From contig MCFH01000057.1 of assembly GCA_002104945.1 (NCBI GenBank), positions 62,001 to 126,000 on the forward strand: a stretch of DNA of 64,000 nt. Reading direction: 5' to 3'. Positions within the stretch are counted from its first letter, which is position 1. Each line of letters begins with the position of its first letter. The DNA comes from Piromyces finnis (taxonomy: Eukaryota > Neocallimastigomycota > Neocallimastigomycetes > Neocallimastigales > Neocallimastigaceae). Under the pieces are notes generated by a model that was not told the origin of the DNA, made no database searches, and saw only the letters and a program-made list of their open reading frames with translations. Of the stretch, positions 11,250-22,683 are shown piece by piece. Made by a program: the position numbers and the translations under genes.

Positions 11250-12009
11250 CTGGTAAATTGCACTTTTATTAAAATATAAAGTAATTACTACTTTAATTAA
11301 TTATGAAATAAACAACTTTTTATTTTCTTTTATTTTAACTATTTCTTTTATTGTTTGTAATTACTTTTATTATTTTTATTTTAAATAGTTTATTATTTTA
11401 ATGTAAATAGTTTATTAATAATTTAAGTTATAAAAAGTCCACTTTTAAATAAAAAACAATTTTTAATAAGTCAAAAAATAAAAAGGTTTTATAAAAAATT
11501 GAAAATAATTCTTAATTGAAGATTAACTAATTATTTTTTCTTTAACTATTTATACTAAAGCTTCAATTGAGGCTTATATTAATAATAATTACTAACTACT
11601 AATTAAAAAAAAATAATTAATAATAAAAAATATAAAATTAATATTACTTCGAGAAAGTGTTATATTATGCACGATACTTGATATCGTTACAAAACTGATA
11701 TTTATGTAAAAATATATTTGTCAAAATCCCAATTCATGAAATTAAACATTTCATGATATTTCATAAGTTTGAAATTATTAAATTAATTAAAATATCAATT
11801 TAATAATATTTTATTAATAATGGTTTATTTAATATAAATATTAATTGTAAAACTATTTATTATTCAGAGATAAATAGTATTAATAATTAATTAATATTAA
11901 ACATACCAATTAGTAAAATAAGATTCATTTAAATAATTATTAATATTATTTTTAACAACTTATTAATATCGATATTTACTTTAATTTTATTATTATTATC
12001 TGATGATAA
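11250..12009. other. AT-rich spacer, no gene seen
   Basis: No reading frame, tRNA or LTR with a matching TSD was found. It is mostly short A/T runs; GTGTTATATTATGCACGATAC and nearby bases (about 11660-11700) are slightly richer in GC but unassigned. Confidence 0.4.
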
Positions 12010-12424
12010 TTTGGAACTACCTGTGAATTTAGTGGTTATGGTTCATATGAGTTTAAGATAAAAGACAAAAATTACAAGTTAGAAAAAGTTTTGTATTCCG
12101 ATAAAGTTAGCAAGAATTTAATTAGTGGTGTAGGACTTGCTAAATTTGGTTTAAGAAGCATTATAGATATTACTGACGATGGGAAAGTCAGAATTATTTT
12201 CAAGGACTCTGAAAATAAAAATATAATGCTAACATATTCAAATGAATTAAAACAATTCAAAATTAAACTCATAAACATTAATAAAAAGAAAAATGAACCA
12301 TTCATTGCAAACTTTGAAGATGATTTAGGTATATGGCATAAGAGATTTGGCTATTTCTATCAAAAGGATTTGAAGAAATATCTAAATCAACATAAAATTA
12401 AAGTAACAACTTGCTTAGGCTGCA
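12010..12424 (+). pseudogene. Ty1/copia protease-integrase fragment
   Basis: Reads SGYGSYEFKIKDKNYKLEKV and YSDKVSKNLISGVGLAKFG, the copia protease-to-integrase segment. It then reads IWHKRFGYFYQKDLKKYL and TTCLGC, the integrase HHCC zinc finger (H-x4-H...C-x2-C). The last residues after about 12424 are encoded by the adjoining LTR-B fragment, not copia. The integrase core and RT are absent here. The minus-strand copia at 27.5-31.6 kb has a homologous region. Confidence 0.7.
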
Positions 12425-13033
12425 AAATATACAAAAAAGAAACAAAAAAATAAATTATTTAAAAAATATCTCTTTTATTAATTTCATTTAGTTATTAACT
12501 AAATAATAGTCAATAACAATTACATTGTTTTAATCAAGAAATTTTAAATGTATTTATATTTTTTATAAATTATATTTTAATATACTATTCTATTTAATTA
12601 CACATATATTCAATATAAAATAAACAAAACTAATTTAATACTAATTTAATTAAATAATAAAATAATAAAACTAAACTAAAACTAATTAAATACTCTTTTT
12701 ATTCAATTTGAGTAAACTACAAATTAAATACAGTCCATGTATTACCTAAATATTAATTAAATATTAAGTTATTAAACTAATTTTAATTAAATAAAAACTT
12801 TTTAAGATTTAATTTGAATATTAAAAATATTTTAAAATATTTAAATTTAATTATCCATTAATTTAAATATTTATCCAAATTTCATTTCTAACTTTGATAT
12901 TTTAAAATTAATCTTTATTTAATTATTCCATAAAATTTATATAATAAATTTTACAAATAAATTTTTATAAAAATATCAAAATTATTATTCAATAATTATT
13001 AATTAATTATTAAATAATTTAAAGATATATTTT
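12424..13033 (-). mobile_element. LTR-B fragment, 5'-truncated as read on +
   Basis: B-family LTR. On the plus strand it runs from CAAAATATACAAAAAAG through AATAACAATTACATTG to AAAGATATAT, where the normal TATATCTTTACA end is lost. It continues into inverted B sequence (13034-13155). Confidence 0.6.
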
Positions 13034-13155
13034 TATAATCTGTTTTTATATATAAAACCTTTTACACCAATATAATAACTAAATAAAATTAATAAAAGAG
13101 ATATTTTTTAAATAATTTATTTTTTTGTTTCTTTTTTGTATATTTTGTGTTTAAT
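13034..13155 (+). repeat. inverted, permuted LTR-B pieces
   Basis: Two B-LTR terminal pieces in reverse orientation and swapped order. AATCTGTTTTTATATATAAA...CCTTTTACA (the LTR tip) comes first, then the interior AATAAAAGAGATATTTTTTA...GTATATTTTGTG. The second piece is a near-perfect inverted repeat of 12424-12490, so the locus can fold back on itself. Confidence 0.5.
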
Positions 13156-13355
13156 TATCTTTATATATATTTTAACACTTGCTTTATAAATTCTCTTAAG
13201 TAATCTTTTTATAAATAATTATAAATTTTTATCTATTTAATTCTTATAAAATAAAAAAAAACATTCATAATAATAACAAATATAAAAATAATATAAAAAG
13301 ATTTAAATAAGAATATATTTAAAAAATTTTTTTATCATTTTAAGAATGTTTGATG

Positions 13356-14442
13356 CTATCAAATTACAGAGAGCTTTGCCTCTTCTTATAAACTATGGAT
13401 ATCTGATTTTAAAAGAATCATGAATCTTCATGATATTGTGGAACCAAGGAGAATATTTACTTGGTCCAAGGAAGAAGATATTCAGGGAATGTTGGATACT
13501 TTAGTTAAAGATGATAATAATGGAATTTTAATATATCCAACTTTAAGTGAAATAAAAAAGGCTATTGTGGAACACCTAAAAATAACCGACTCAGACAAAT
13601 GTTCTATATTAAAAACATTAAGAATTAATAATGAAGAAACCATTAAAAAGTTTAATTTTAAATATAAGAAGTTATATGAAAACTTAAATGAAGATTATAA
13701 AAAATTAATTGTTGTTAAAGACTACACTAACTCAATTAATACTCGTGTTGTCCCGTGCTCAAGAGTTATGACAGCCCAATGCCAAACTTTGAAAGATGCA
13801 TTTAAAGTGGCTGAAATTGCCGAAGAAACTGAAAAAGAAATAATGAATGGAACTATGCAAGTAAATATGAATTCAGGTCATAATGTAATATTCACACAAT
13901 TCGCTATTAATAATTATAATAACCCATTATTGAATAATCCGATTTATGGAAACTTTCAAGTAGCCCAAACATATACTGGTGGTAATTCAATGAGTTATAA
14001 TCCAAATCCATATAATACTCCGAATCAAAACAGTTACGGTTATAATTATAAAAGATATGGAAATAATGGAAATTATGGAAATAATTATTGTTAAAAAAAT
14101 AATAATCTAATTCACAATACTAGATATGGACAATCTAATGTTATGATGGTTGGAAATAATTCATCATATAATAATTCAACTAATCCATATATTAATAATA
14201 ACGAAACAGGAAACTCAAACTTTAATAATAGAAATACCAATAAATTCAATAATTACCAAAATGGAAATAATCAATCTAATAATATCAACAATAATAATAA
14301 TTCTTTCTCTAGAGGAAACAAAGATATAACTTGCTTTAAGTGTAATCAATTAGGTCATAAGTCGCATAATTGCCCTTATAGTTATGAACAATTGTTTGAA
14401 ATGGAAAAGAAAGGAATGTTAAAGAAGCCTTTAAACTAATTA
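13356..14442 (+). pseudogene. gag: gag of element M (plus copy)
   Basis: The open frame runs from just after a TGA at about 13353. The first ATG is at 13420, but homologous-looking sequence (SFASSYKLWISDFKRI) precedes it, so the native start is probably lost. The N-terminal part resembles a retroviral-like capsid. The C-terminal part is asparagine-rich and holds one CCHC zinc knuckle, CFKCNQLGHKSHNCP (14332-14376), which binds genomic RNA. An in-frame TAA (14092-14094) interrupts it, and the same frame continues to 14439. A frameshift then leads to the protease linker. Confidence 0.75.
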
Positions 14443-14586
14443 GTGGAAGAAGGACAACTTCCATTAATCAAACCAATTTAAATAATAATAAACAAAATAT
14501 AAATAATAATAATAATAACTTAATGACCCTTGTTAATAATAACAATTATAATAACGTTTGTAATAAAATAAACACTAATAGAAATT

Positions 14587-14632
<46 letters not shown>

Positions 14633-15824
14633 TAATAATAGTAATAGTAATGGTAATAATAACAATACTAACAATAACAATGATAATGATAATAATGATA
14701 ATAATTTCAATGTGGATGATTCTTTATTAAGTAATAATAAGGATGTGTACATACCAAAGGTGAATTCAATAAAGGATAAAATTTCTTATAATATAAATCA
14801 AGATAATGATGATCCTTCTAATTTAATGGTAGCTGTACGTAAAGGAAAAGAAAAAAATAAAAATAAAAATTTGCCTTATACTGATGCCACTCATAAACCA
14901 AAGTTAAAGGATAATCCAAAGCCAATTATAACAGATGCCATGTTACATAATAGTAAGTTACCTGAGTTGAAGTTTCCTAATATGAATGAAAATGAACAAG
15001 TAACTGGTAATTCTAATACTACCGATAATAATAACTTTAATAAAATAAATATCCAAAATGATAAAAATAATAAAAATGATGAAGATTTATACCTGAAAAT
15101 GACCCTACAGATGAAGAAATGTTGATGGAAGAAAACATGGGATCTATATCTGAATCATCGGAGTCGAATATACCAAATGAAAAGGATAAGAAAAAGAAAG
15201 ATGTTATTCCGAATAAGGATATAAAAATATTAAAGAATAATAAGAAAAAGAATAAAACAGAAAAATTAAATTACCTGGATCCATCTTTTATTACCGAAAA
15301 GAATATAAGTAATGCTAAGAAACAAAATAAAAGAGAAAAATTAAAAGAAATAAATGAGAAAATTAAGAATATAAATTCTTTACCTAAAGAACCAGAAAAA
15401 TCTACTGAACAAGATACATCTAAAGAGCGGCATATAAATCTTGTGGAAGACTTCGAAAAATATTATATTCAAGACTTAGTCAAAGAGGTAGCATCCACCG
15501 AGGTTATGACTAAATTAGCCTATCTTCTTGATCTATTCCCTAAGTATAGGACGGAATTTTTAAAAGCGCTTAAACTAACTCCTAAAAAGACCATTACCAA
15601 TGTAATGACTGTAATTAGTAGAAACAAAATAATAAAAGTTCAAGGTAAAGTAGAAAATATTAATTGTGAAATCTTTCTGGACACTTGTGCTAGTGTGAAT
15701 ATAATTACACGCTCGGCTTTAAACAAATATAATATTAACAAACCTGCTATCTGCTATCGGAAGAATTTCTGAAACCATTTTTCAAGCCTATTCTAATTCA
15801 ACAATTGATACGGATATTTACGAG
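14443..15824 (+). pseudogene. Asn-rich linker and protease of element M
   Basis: Three shifted frames. At 14523-15125 there is an asparagine/aspartate repeat tract (AAT/GAT codons) with little predicted structure. At 15119-15772 a lysine-rich stretch leads into TEVMTKLAYLLDLFPKYRTE and the aspartic protease motif CEIFLDTCASVNIITRS (about 15665-15715). The DTC in place of DTG/DSG is shared with the minus copy, so it is a family trait and not a lesion. Frameshifts lie near 14440-14520, 15110-15125 and 15770-15800. The Asn tract probably expands by slippage. Confidence 0.65.
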
Positions 15825-18792
15825 TTGGAAATATCTATCGGAAACAAAACTTTTACCGATTTCTTTAGGGTTATTGATAAGGATGATTTATTTGATATTT
15901 TTATTGGTGTTGATTCATTGAAAAGAAATAGATTTGATATAAATTTAGTGACTGATTCATTATTTTATATTGATAATAATAATAATTACCTTAAATTGGC
16001 TGATTTATTATATGATATTAAACCCACAGTAGTTACTCAGAATATGGGCCAACCTGTTGAAGATTCGAATCCTATTTTGCTAACTATGACTGTCAATAAT
16101 GATAACGATAAAGCAAACAATACTTTAGTTATGAAAAGGAATTATATTAATGAAATTATAAATACTATACCAAAAGAAAATAAAAGGTTAGTTCTTGATT
16201 TGTTTACAGAATTTGAAAATGTTATTGCTACCAGTACTGATGATTTAGGTCAATCCCTATTGCTACCTCATAAAATTGAATTGAAGCCGGATGTACTTCC
16301 AATTAAACAGAGGGCTTATAGGTTATCAAAGTCTCAAACGGAAGCCTTGAAGAGTGAATTAACTAAGCTTATTAATAATAAGCTTATAGAACCGTCTAGT
16401 TCTACTTGGTCGTCGCCAGTGGTATTAGTTCCTAAGAAGAATAATAAATGGCGCATGTGTGTAGACTATCGCCGTTTAAATAATGTTACCATTAAAGATT
16501 CCTACGCGTTACCATTGATAGATGATATTTTTTATTTTATTAATAGAAATTCTAAAATACTTACTACATTGGATCTTTTTTCTGGATATCACCAAATCCC
16601 AATGCATCCGAATGATAGAGAAAAAACTGCGTTTACTACCATGTTTGGTAATTACAATTTTAAGGTGATGCCCTTTGGATTATGCAATGCCCCTGCTACA
16701 TTTCAAAGGGAAATGAACAGGATTTTTTTTGATTTAATTGGCACTTGCATGTTTATCTATATTGATGATCTTATTTTATTTTCTGAATCAATGGAATCCC
16801 ATGTTGAAGATTTATCCAAAGTATTTAAAATATTAAAAGATAACAATTTAAGAATTAATATTGAGAAGTGTTCATTTTTTAAAACTGAAGTAGAATTATT
16901 AGGTCATATACTTATCATAAATGGTATTTCTCCAATTCCTAGTAAAATTAGTGTGATTTCTAACTGGATACCACCAAAGAATGTAACTCAAGTTAAATCT
17001 TTCCTGGGAGCCATAGGTTACTATAGGAAATTTATTAAAAACTTTGCTCAAATAGCAAAACCTTTATTTAACCTTATGAAGAATGACGTTCTTTTTGTTT
17101 GGACTGAAGAATGTAATTCGGCATTTGAAGATCTTAAAGGTAGATTAATCTCGGCTCCTATTTTATCCACTCCGGATTATTCTAAGCCATTTATCATTAG
17201 AACCGATGCTTCCCGAGATGGTTTAGGTGGTGTCTTATTACAATGTATAGATGGTAAGACCGAAGTTCCAATTTATTTTGAAAGTAGATCTTTATCTTCT
17301 GCGGAAAATAATTACAGCATAACGGACTTAGAGGGTAAAGCCGTGTTTCATTGCGTGAAGAAATTCAAACCATTTATTACTGGAAATTCAATGGTTACCA
17401 CAGTCATCACGGACCATAAGCCTCTTGTTGGTATCTTCGGAAATAGGGAACCTACCAATAGTCGCCACCTCAAGTGGGTTATGGAACTGTCTATTCTTAA
17501 CATGGAAGTTCGATTTGAAGAGGGGAAGAGAAATGTTATTGCGGATGCTTTGTCTAGATTAAAGTCAAAGTCACAGTTGGAACATACAGAAGATAATGTG
17601 GATTGTAATGAAGTGGTTAATATTATATGCAATAATAATAGAAATAATAATCAAAATATTAATAATTTTATGGAGGAATATATCAATAAAAAAATAATTA
17701 ACATTGATGGTATTAAATATTACAAGCAAGGTGAAAATCTCAGGAAAATCATTGAGGATATAGAGTCCCAAGTTCTGTTGATAGAGAAGGCGCATAGTAT
17801 TGGTCACGAAGGTACTTTCAAAACCTATAACAGGTTAAAAAGAGATTATTATTAGAAGCATATGAAAGAAGATGTAATAAATTATATTAAATGTTGTTAC
17901 CGTTGTCAAACACGTCGACCACAAACATTAAATAAAAATTCAGAAGATATAGCTACTCCTCCTGGATATCCTTTTTCCAGAGTTGGTTTAGATTTGATCG
18001 GGCCTCTTCCTAGAACAAAAAATAATAATAAATATATAATTGTATTAGTAGACTATTTAACAAAGTGGGTAGAAGCTGAACCATTAACTTCTACAGAGTC
18101 GGAAGATGTAATAAATTTCTTAAAAAGGGTATTTGCTAGACATGGAGTTCCGGAAATTCTAGTGACGGATAATGGACCTCAATTTACTTCGGACAAAACA
18201 AAGGCTTTTTTGGATCTTCATGATGTTTACGTGCAATACATTACTACTTACCACCCAGCTTCTAACGGTGAGGTTGAAAATAGAAATAGAGAAATTGGGA
18301 AATATCTACGTCTATTAGGAGAAAATACGGACGACTGGGATGAAACACTTTATAGTGCTCTTTGGGCTTTAAGAACATGCAAGAATGAAGTTACTAAATA
18401 TAGTAGTTTTGAACTACTTTATGGTAGAAGAGACTTACAACCTTTTGAATTATCAATCAGATGAAGAATATTGGCTTCGCAAGTTTATCACACACAATAA
18501 ATGGATTCGTGAAGCCATAAATAATATAGAAACAGCGAATAAATTATGGGAAGATCGCCGCAAACAAATTAAAAGAATGAAAAGTAATTACAAACCTGGG
18601 GACTTAGTTTTAATAAAGTTATTCAATAGGAGAAAGTTAGATCCATACTTTACCGGACCATTACGTGTTGTTAAGAAAGAGTTGAATACGGTAACTGTAT
18701 GTGATCCTGTTACAGGTGAGATAGCAGAAAGAAACATTCACCTAAAGAATGGTATTCCTTATATCACCGAGATTAACTTAGACAATGAATAA
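15800..18792 (+). pseudogene. pol: pol (RT-RNase H-IN) of element M, plus copy
   Basis: Nearly whole pol. RT: LPIKQRAYRLSKSQTEAL, KWRMCVDYRRLNNVT, DLFSGYHQIPMHP, FGLCNAPATFQREM and catalytic MFIYIDDLILF (about 16750-16782). RNase H: IIRTDASRDGLGGVLLQ (about 17190-17240) and ITDHKPLVGIF. Integrase: CCYRCQTRRPQ, LDLIGPLP, LVTDNGPQFTSDK (about 18160-18200) and SNGEVENRNREIG, the D,D-35-E residues. An in-frame TAG at 17853-17855 replaces a Trp codon before the zinc finger. A short deletion near 18450 shifts the frame. The C-terminus ends at 18792 without a chromodomain. Better preserved than the minus copy. Confidence 0.9.
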
Positions 18793-19406
18793 ATGTTCAG
18801 GTGGAACTAATAAAATAATAATATATAAAAAAAAAAAAAAACATAATAATAATATATATAATATATATAATAACAATAATAATATAATAATAATAATTAA
18901 AAATAAGTTTATAAATATAAATGTAAATAAATGAGTATAGTAAATGAATAATAATAATAATAATAATACAATCTAAGTAGAACTTCAATATGAGTATATA
19001 AAAGGAGCATATTAATATACATACATAAAGTAGAAATAATGAGAATTAAATAGTACCAATAATATATATATAATTGATATATATAGAATAAAATATAATA
19101 TATAATATATATTATAAATCAAAATGAAATCATCAAATTTCCAATTAGAAAATATAAATGTAAATTGTGAAATCCATTTAGCAAAATTCTAATTAATAAT
19201 TATAATATTAATCATAATGATAATAATATATAATAGGAAATAGGAAAATAATAATGATAATAATACAAATAATATATAAATTAATAATTAATTATGTTTA
19301 TTCATTAAATAAGAAAAATATATGAAGACTAGATGAAATCATAATATCTAATTTCAACATTCTTTATATATAAAGTATATAAAAAAAAATAAGATTTTAA
19401 ACTTAC

Positions 19407-19443
<37 letters not shown>

Positions 19444-19606
19444 ATATAATATTTAATTCTTATAAAAAAAAAAAAATTAAATTTTCTTTCATTTTTTAGG
19501 ACATTATTTTATTACAACATCAATAATTATAGTCTAAGAAATATAATTTACTTTATAATGAATAAATTTTAAATAAATTTTAAGTCTAGACTAAGTGAGG
19601 GCGTTT
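18793..19606 (+). other. 3' untranslated region of element M, with long A tract
   Basis: Non-coding. Contains AT microsatellites, a run of about 30 A residues (about 19407-19440) preceded by CTTACCT, and next to the LTR the purine-rich stretch ACTAAGTGAGGGCG, the likely plus-strand primer (polypurine tract). The minus copy keeps both marks (CTTACCT plus A run, AAGCGGGGACG). Confidence 0.6.
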
Positions 19607-20277
19607 TGATACGTTACCTCTATAAAAATAGGAAATTAGCATAAATTCTAGGAAAAAAATAATTTAGGTTAGAAAATAATAATAATACAATATTGTAGAA
19701 TAAATCATTAATGTACATTAATGTACATAGTTAATAATAGTAATAATTACAATATAATAATATAGCGGAGTTATAGGAAAGAGGATAAAAAAATAGTATA
19801 AAAAATAAGAGAAAAGGAATGATTTTGAGGAGAGAGTTAGTTTAAGAATTTTTTGGAAGAGAATTATTTAAAGGGTTTAAATAATTCTATCAGGTTATAT
19901 TATTTGTTATTAAATATAAATTATTCTTATTCTTTTAATTGTAAACCTTTTAACTTTTAATAAATAAAATTGAAAGAAAGAGACATATAATTTATATAAT
20001 ATCTTTGTTTTATCTTTAATCTTTATTTATAATTAATGTATTGAAATTGTTATTATTAACTTCTTTATTAGAATATATTATTTTAAATTTCCCTATTTGC
20101 TTTGTCCTAAAATAAATAAATTATTTTGTGGTACTTTATGAAAATATATTTATAATTAATGTATTGAAATTGTTATTATTAACTTCTTTATTAGAATATA
20201 TTATTTTAAATTTCCCTATTTGCTTTGTCCTAAAATAAATAAATTATTTTGTGGTACTTTATGAAAATATTGTATCA
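19607..20277 (+). mobile_element. 3' LTR of element M (plus copy)
   Basis: 671 bp with inverted tips TGATAC...GTATCA, directly after the purine-rich tract. Contains a TATA box (GTATAAAAAATAAG at about 19796) and a perfect-looking tandem duplication of 123 bp (20024-20146 and 20147-20269). No matching 5' LTR is found upstream of gag, so the element is 5'-truncated. Confidence 0.8.
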
Positions 20278-20278
20278 T

Positions 20279-20775
20279 TGTAAAAGGTGTTTTTTTATAT
20301 TATTAGTTAATAAGTTATTAATTAGTCAATTAAGTTAATTATTACCTCTCTATACGAGTTAATAACTAAATAAAGTTTTATAAAAAATAATAAAAGAAAG
20401 AAAATAAATATTATAACACAAAAGTAAATATAAGTATATATAAATATTATTATGAAATAAATTTACTTAAATAATTGTTTTTTAATTATATCTTTTATTT
20501 ATTTATTATAATTATAATACATTAATTATTATTATAGCTATTAATTTACTTTAATACTAACGCTAAAGTATTCAACGTTAGTTTTAACTATACTATTTAA
20601 CTATATTAGTTTATTTTCTTTACCACTTGATTGGGTAAAGCAAATAAACTTCCTATTTAATTAATAACCATTAATATATGGTTATGCATATATCTGGCCA
20701 ATAAATGGTGACCAGAATATATGGTTTCAATTGAAATATTTGTAGGCAAACTTATAGCCACAAATATTTCTTACA
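20279..20775 (-). mobile_element. 3' LTR of element H (minus copy)
   Basis: 497 bp. On the minus strand it starts TGTAAGAAATATTTG right after the polypurine tract CTCCTTAGGGGGGCAT and ends AACACCTTTTACA. It begins one base after the end of the M LTR, so H inserted at the very edge of element M. No matching TSD on the right, because the 5' end of H is truncated. Confidence 0.85.
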
Positions 20776-20796
20776 ATGCCCCCCTAAGGAGAAAAC

Positions 20797-21859
20797 CTAG
20801 GCAGGGTTTTGGACAATAACCATGAATTCCTGGTAGCATTTATCTTGAAATTCCTTGAGTAGCTTATCATAGTGGGAGTTCTTGTCGATGATATCAGCAT
20901 CAACCCACTCTTGCCTAAAGTCACTAAAGGTAGCTAAATATTGGTAGTTATCCTTCTTTCTTCGGGCATTCATGATTTTGATGATTTTCTGGTAGCCCAC
21001 TGGTGCAGGTGTTAGTTCTTCAGGTTTGTTATGGTAGGGTTCAAGTTCACTGATATGAAACACTGGGTAGACGTTGGGGAAAGGTGACTTGCTGATATCC
21101 AACCGGTAGTTAAGCTTGCTCTCATCAATCCCAATAACCTTGAATGCTCCGTACTTCCTTGCTTGTAGCTTGTAGAAAGGGAGAGGGTTGTAATTTTCTG
21201 GTTTTCTTAACCACACCAAGTCCAATAGCCTAATTTTTGGATAGTTAAGTTCTCTTTTACTATCTAAGTGGTCCAAGAACCGTGTTCTTGATATATCCAG
21301 CATGTGCTTTAAGTTACCTAAGTTGCGGGCAAAGCTATCTAATACAGGAGCTTCACCAAGTGAGTGAACAAGCTCTGAGTCTTGAGGGTTCATATGTACC
21401 TGGTAGTTATACAAGGCTAAGAATGGTGACTGCTTGGTAGAACTGTGTACTGCATTATAATAGCAGAACTCAGCCAAGTACAAGTACTTCAACCATTCAT
21501 CATCATCAAAGGTTTTCACAAAGCATCTAAGGTACATACTTACGTAGGAGTTGTTACGTTCTACCTGACCAACCGTTTCGTGATGGCTAGTGGTAGCAAG
21601 GTTTACTTCTACACCAAAGAACCTCATAATGTCCTTCCACAACTTACTAGTGAACTGGACACCACGATCCGTAGTAACCGATTTAGGACAACCATGCAAC
21701 TTGAATACATGTTGTAAGTACGCTAATGCTGTTTCTTTGGCAGTAGGCATACTCCTAAATCCTACTAAGTGTATCATCTTGGTTAACTTATCACTGCAAA
21801 CCATGATACAACCCCTTCTAGTGACTTCCGGTGGTTCTGAAGGATCACTATCTGCTTTT
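20797..21859 (-). pseudogene. pol: integrase C-terminal part of element H
   Basis: Continues the pol frame of 22684-25421 exactly after removal of LTR-B and one TSD copy (RERRK joined to ADSDPSEPPE). It has VCSDKLTKMIHL, the second catalytic block VTTDRGVQFTSKLW (about 21640-21680) and the glutamate block HETVGQVERNNS. Next comes the GPY/F-like region (YGAFKVIGIDE) and FHISELEPY. The C-terminal KIMNARRKKDNYQYLATF with EWVDADIID looks like a chromodomain that has lost its aromatic cage. The stop is just before the polypurine tract. No internal stop is visible, so apart from the LTR insertion this part looks intact. Confidence 0.85.
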
Positions 21860-22678
21860 TGTAAAAGTATAAAATTTAAAACAGATTTTATACTTAAAAC
21901 AAAACAATTATTATTAACACAAAAATAAAAAATAAAACATTAAATTTTTATTTTTAAAAAAAACATTTTTATTTAAACTCTTAAAAATATTATTAACTAT
22001 ATAATAGTTAATAATTAAAAAATTGAAAATAACAATTACATCGATTTAATAAACAAAAATTACATGTATTTATATTTTTTCATAATTATATTCTAATATA
22101 TTATTCTATTTAAATAAACATATATTTAATATAAAATAAATAAAACTAATTTAATTAAATAATAAAATAACAGAACTAAACTAAACTAATTCATTACACT
22201 TTTAATTCAATTTGAGTAAACTCAAAATTGAATAAAGCCCATGTATTTTCTATAAATTAATTTAATATTATCAATACTATTCTTAATATATTTCCTATTG
22301 AAATATAAATAAATCTATTTTTAAAACTAAGTTAAAATTATTAAACTATTCTAAATTTAAATAAAAAAGTATAATCTATTCTAAAATTAAATAAAAAGTA
22401 TTTAAAAAAATATTTTAATTATTTAAAATATTTGAAATATTTAAATTTATTTAAAATATTTGAAATATTTAAATTTATTTAAAATTCTTTTATTCCTTAA
22501 ACTTAAATATTTATCTTAATTTAAATTTAACGGAATTATTATAAAATAATTTATTATTAAATTATTCCATAAAATTTATTCAAAAATTTTATAATCAGTT
22601 TTACTAAATATTAATTTATTATTTAATAATTAATAATTAATTATTAAATAATCTAAAGATATATATTATATCTTTACA
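21860..22678 (-). mobile_element. solo LTR, family B, inside H pol
   Basis: 819 bp, on the plus strand TGTAAAAGTATAAAA...TATATCTTTACA, TSD CTTTT (21855-21859 and 22679-22683). It splits the integrase between its first and second catalytic aspartates and is the main visible lesion of H pol. Confidence 0.9.
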
Positions 22679-22683
22679 CTTTT

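Noticed and set aside
12424-12453. Continuation of the copia integrase (KIYKKETKK)
   Set aside because: These codons lie in LTR-B sequence that also occurs, inverted, at 13034-13155 and at about 62920.
18797-18988. Minus-strand open frame rich in Ile/Tyr
   Set aside because: It is the complement of AT microsatellite in the 3' region of element M; no domain or conservation.
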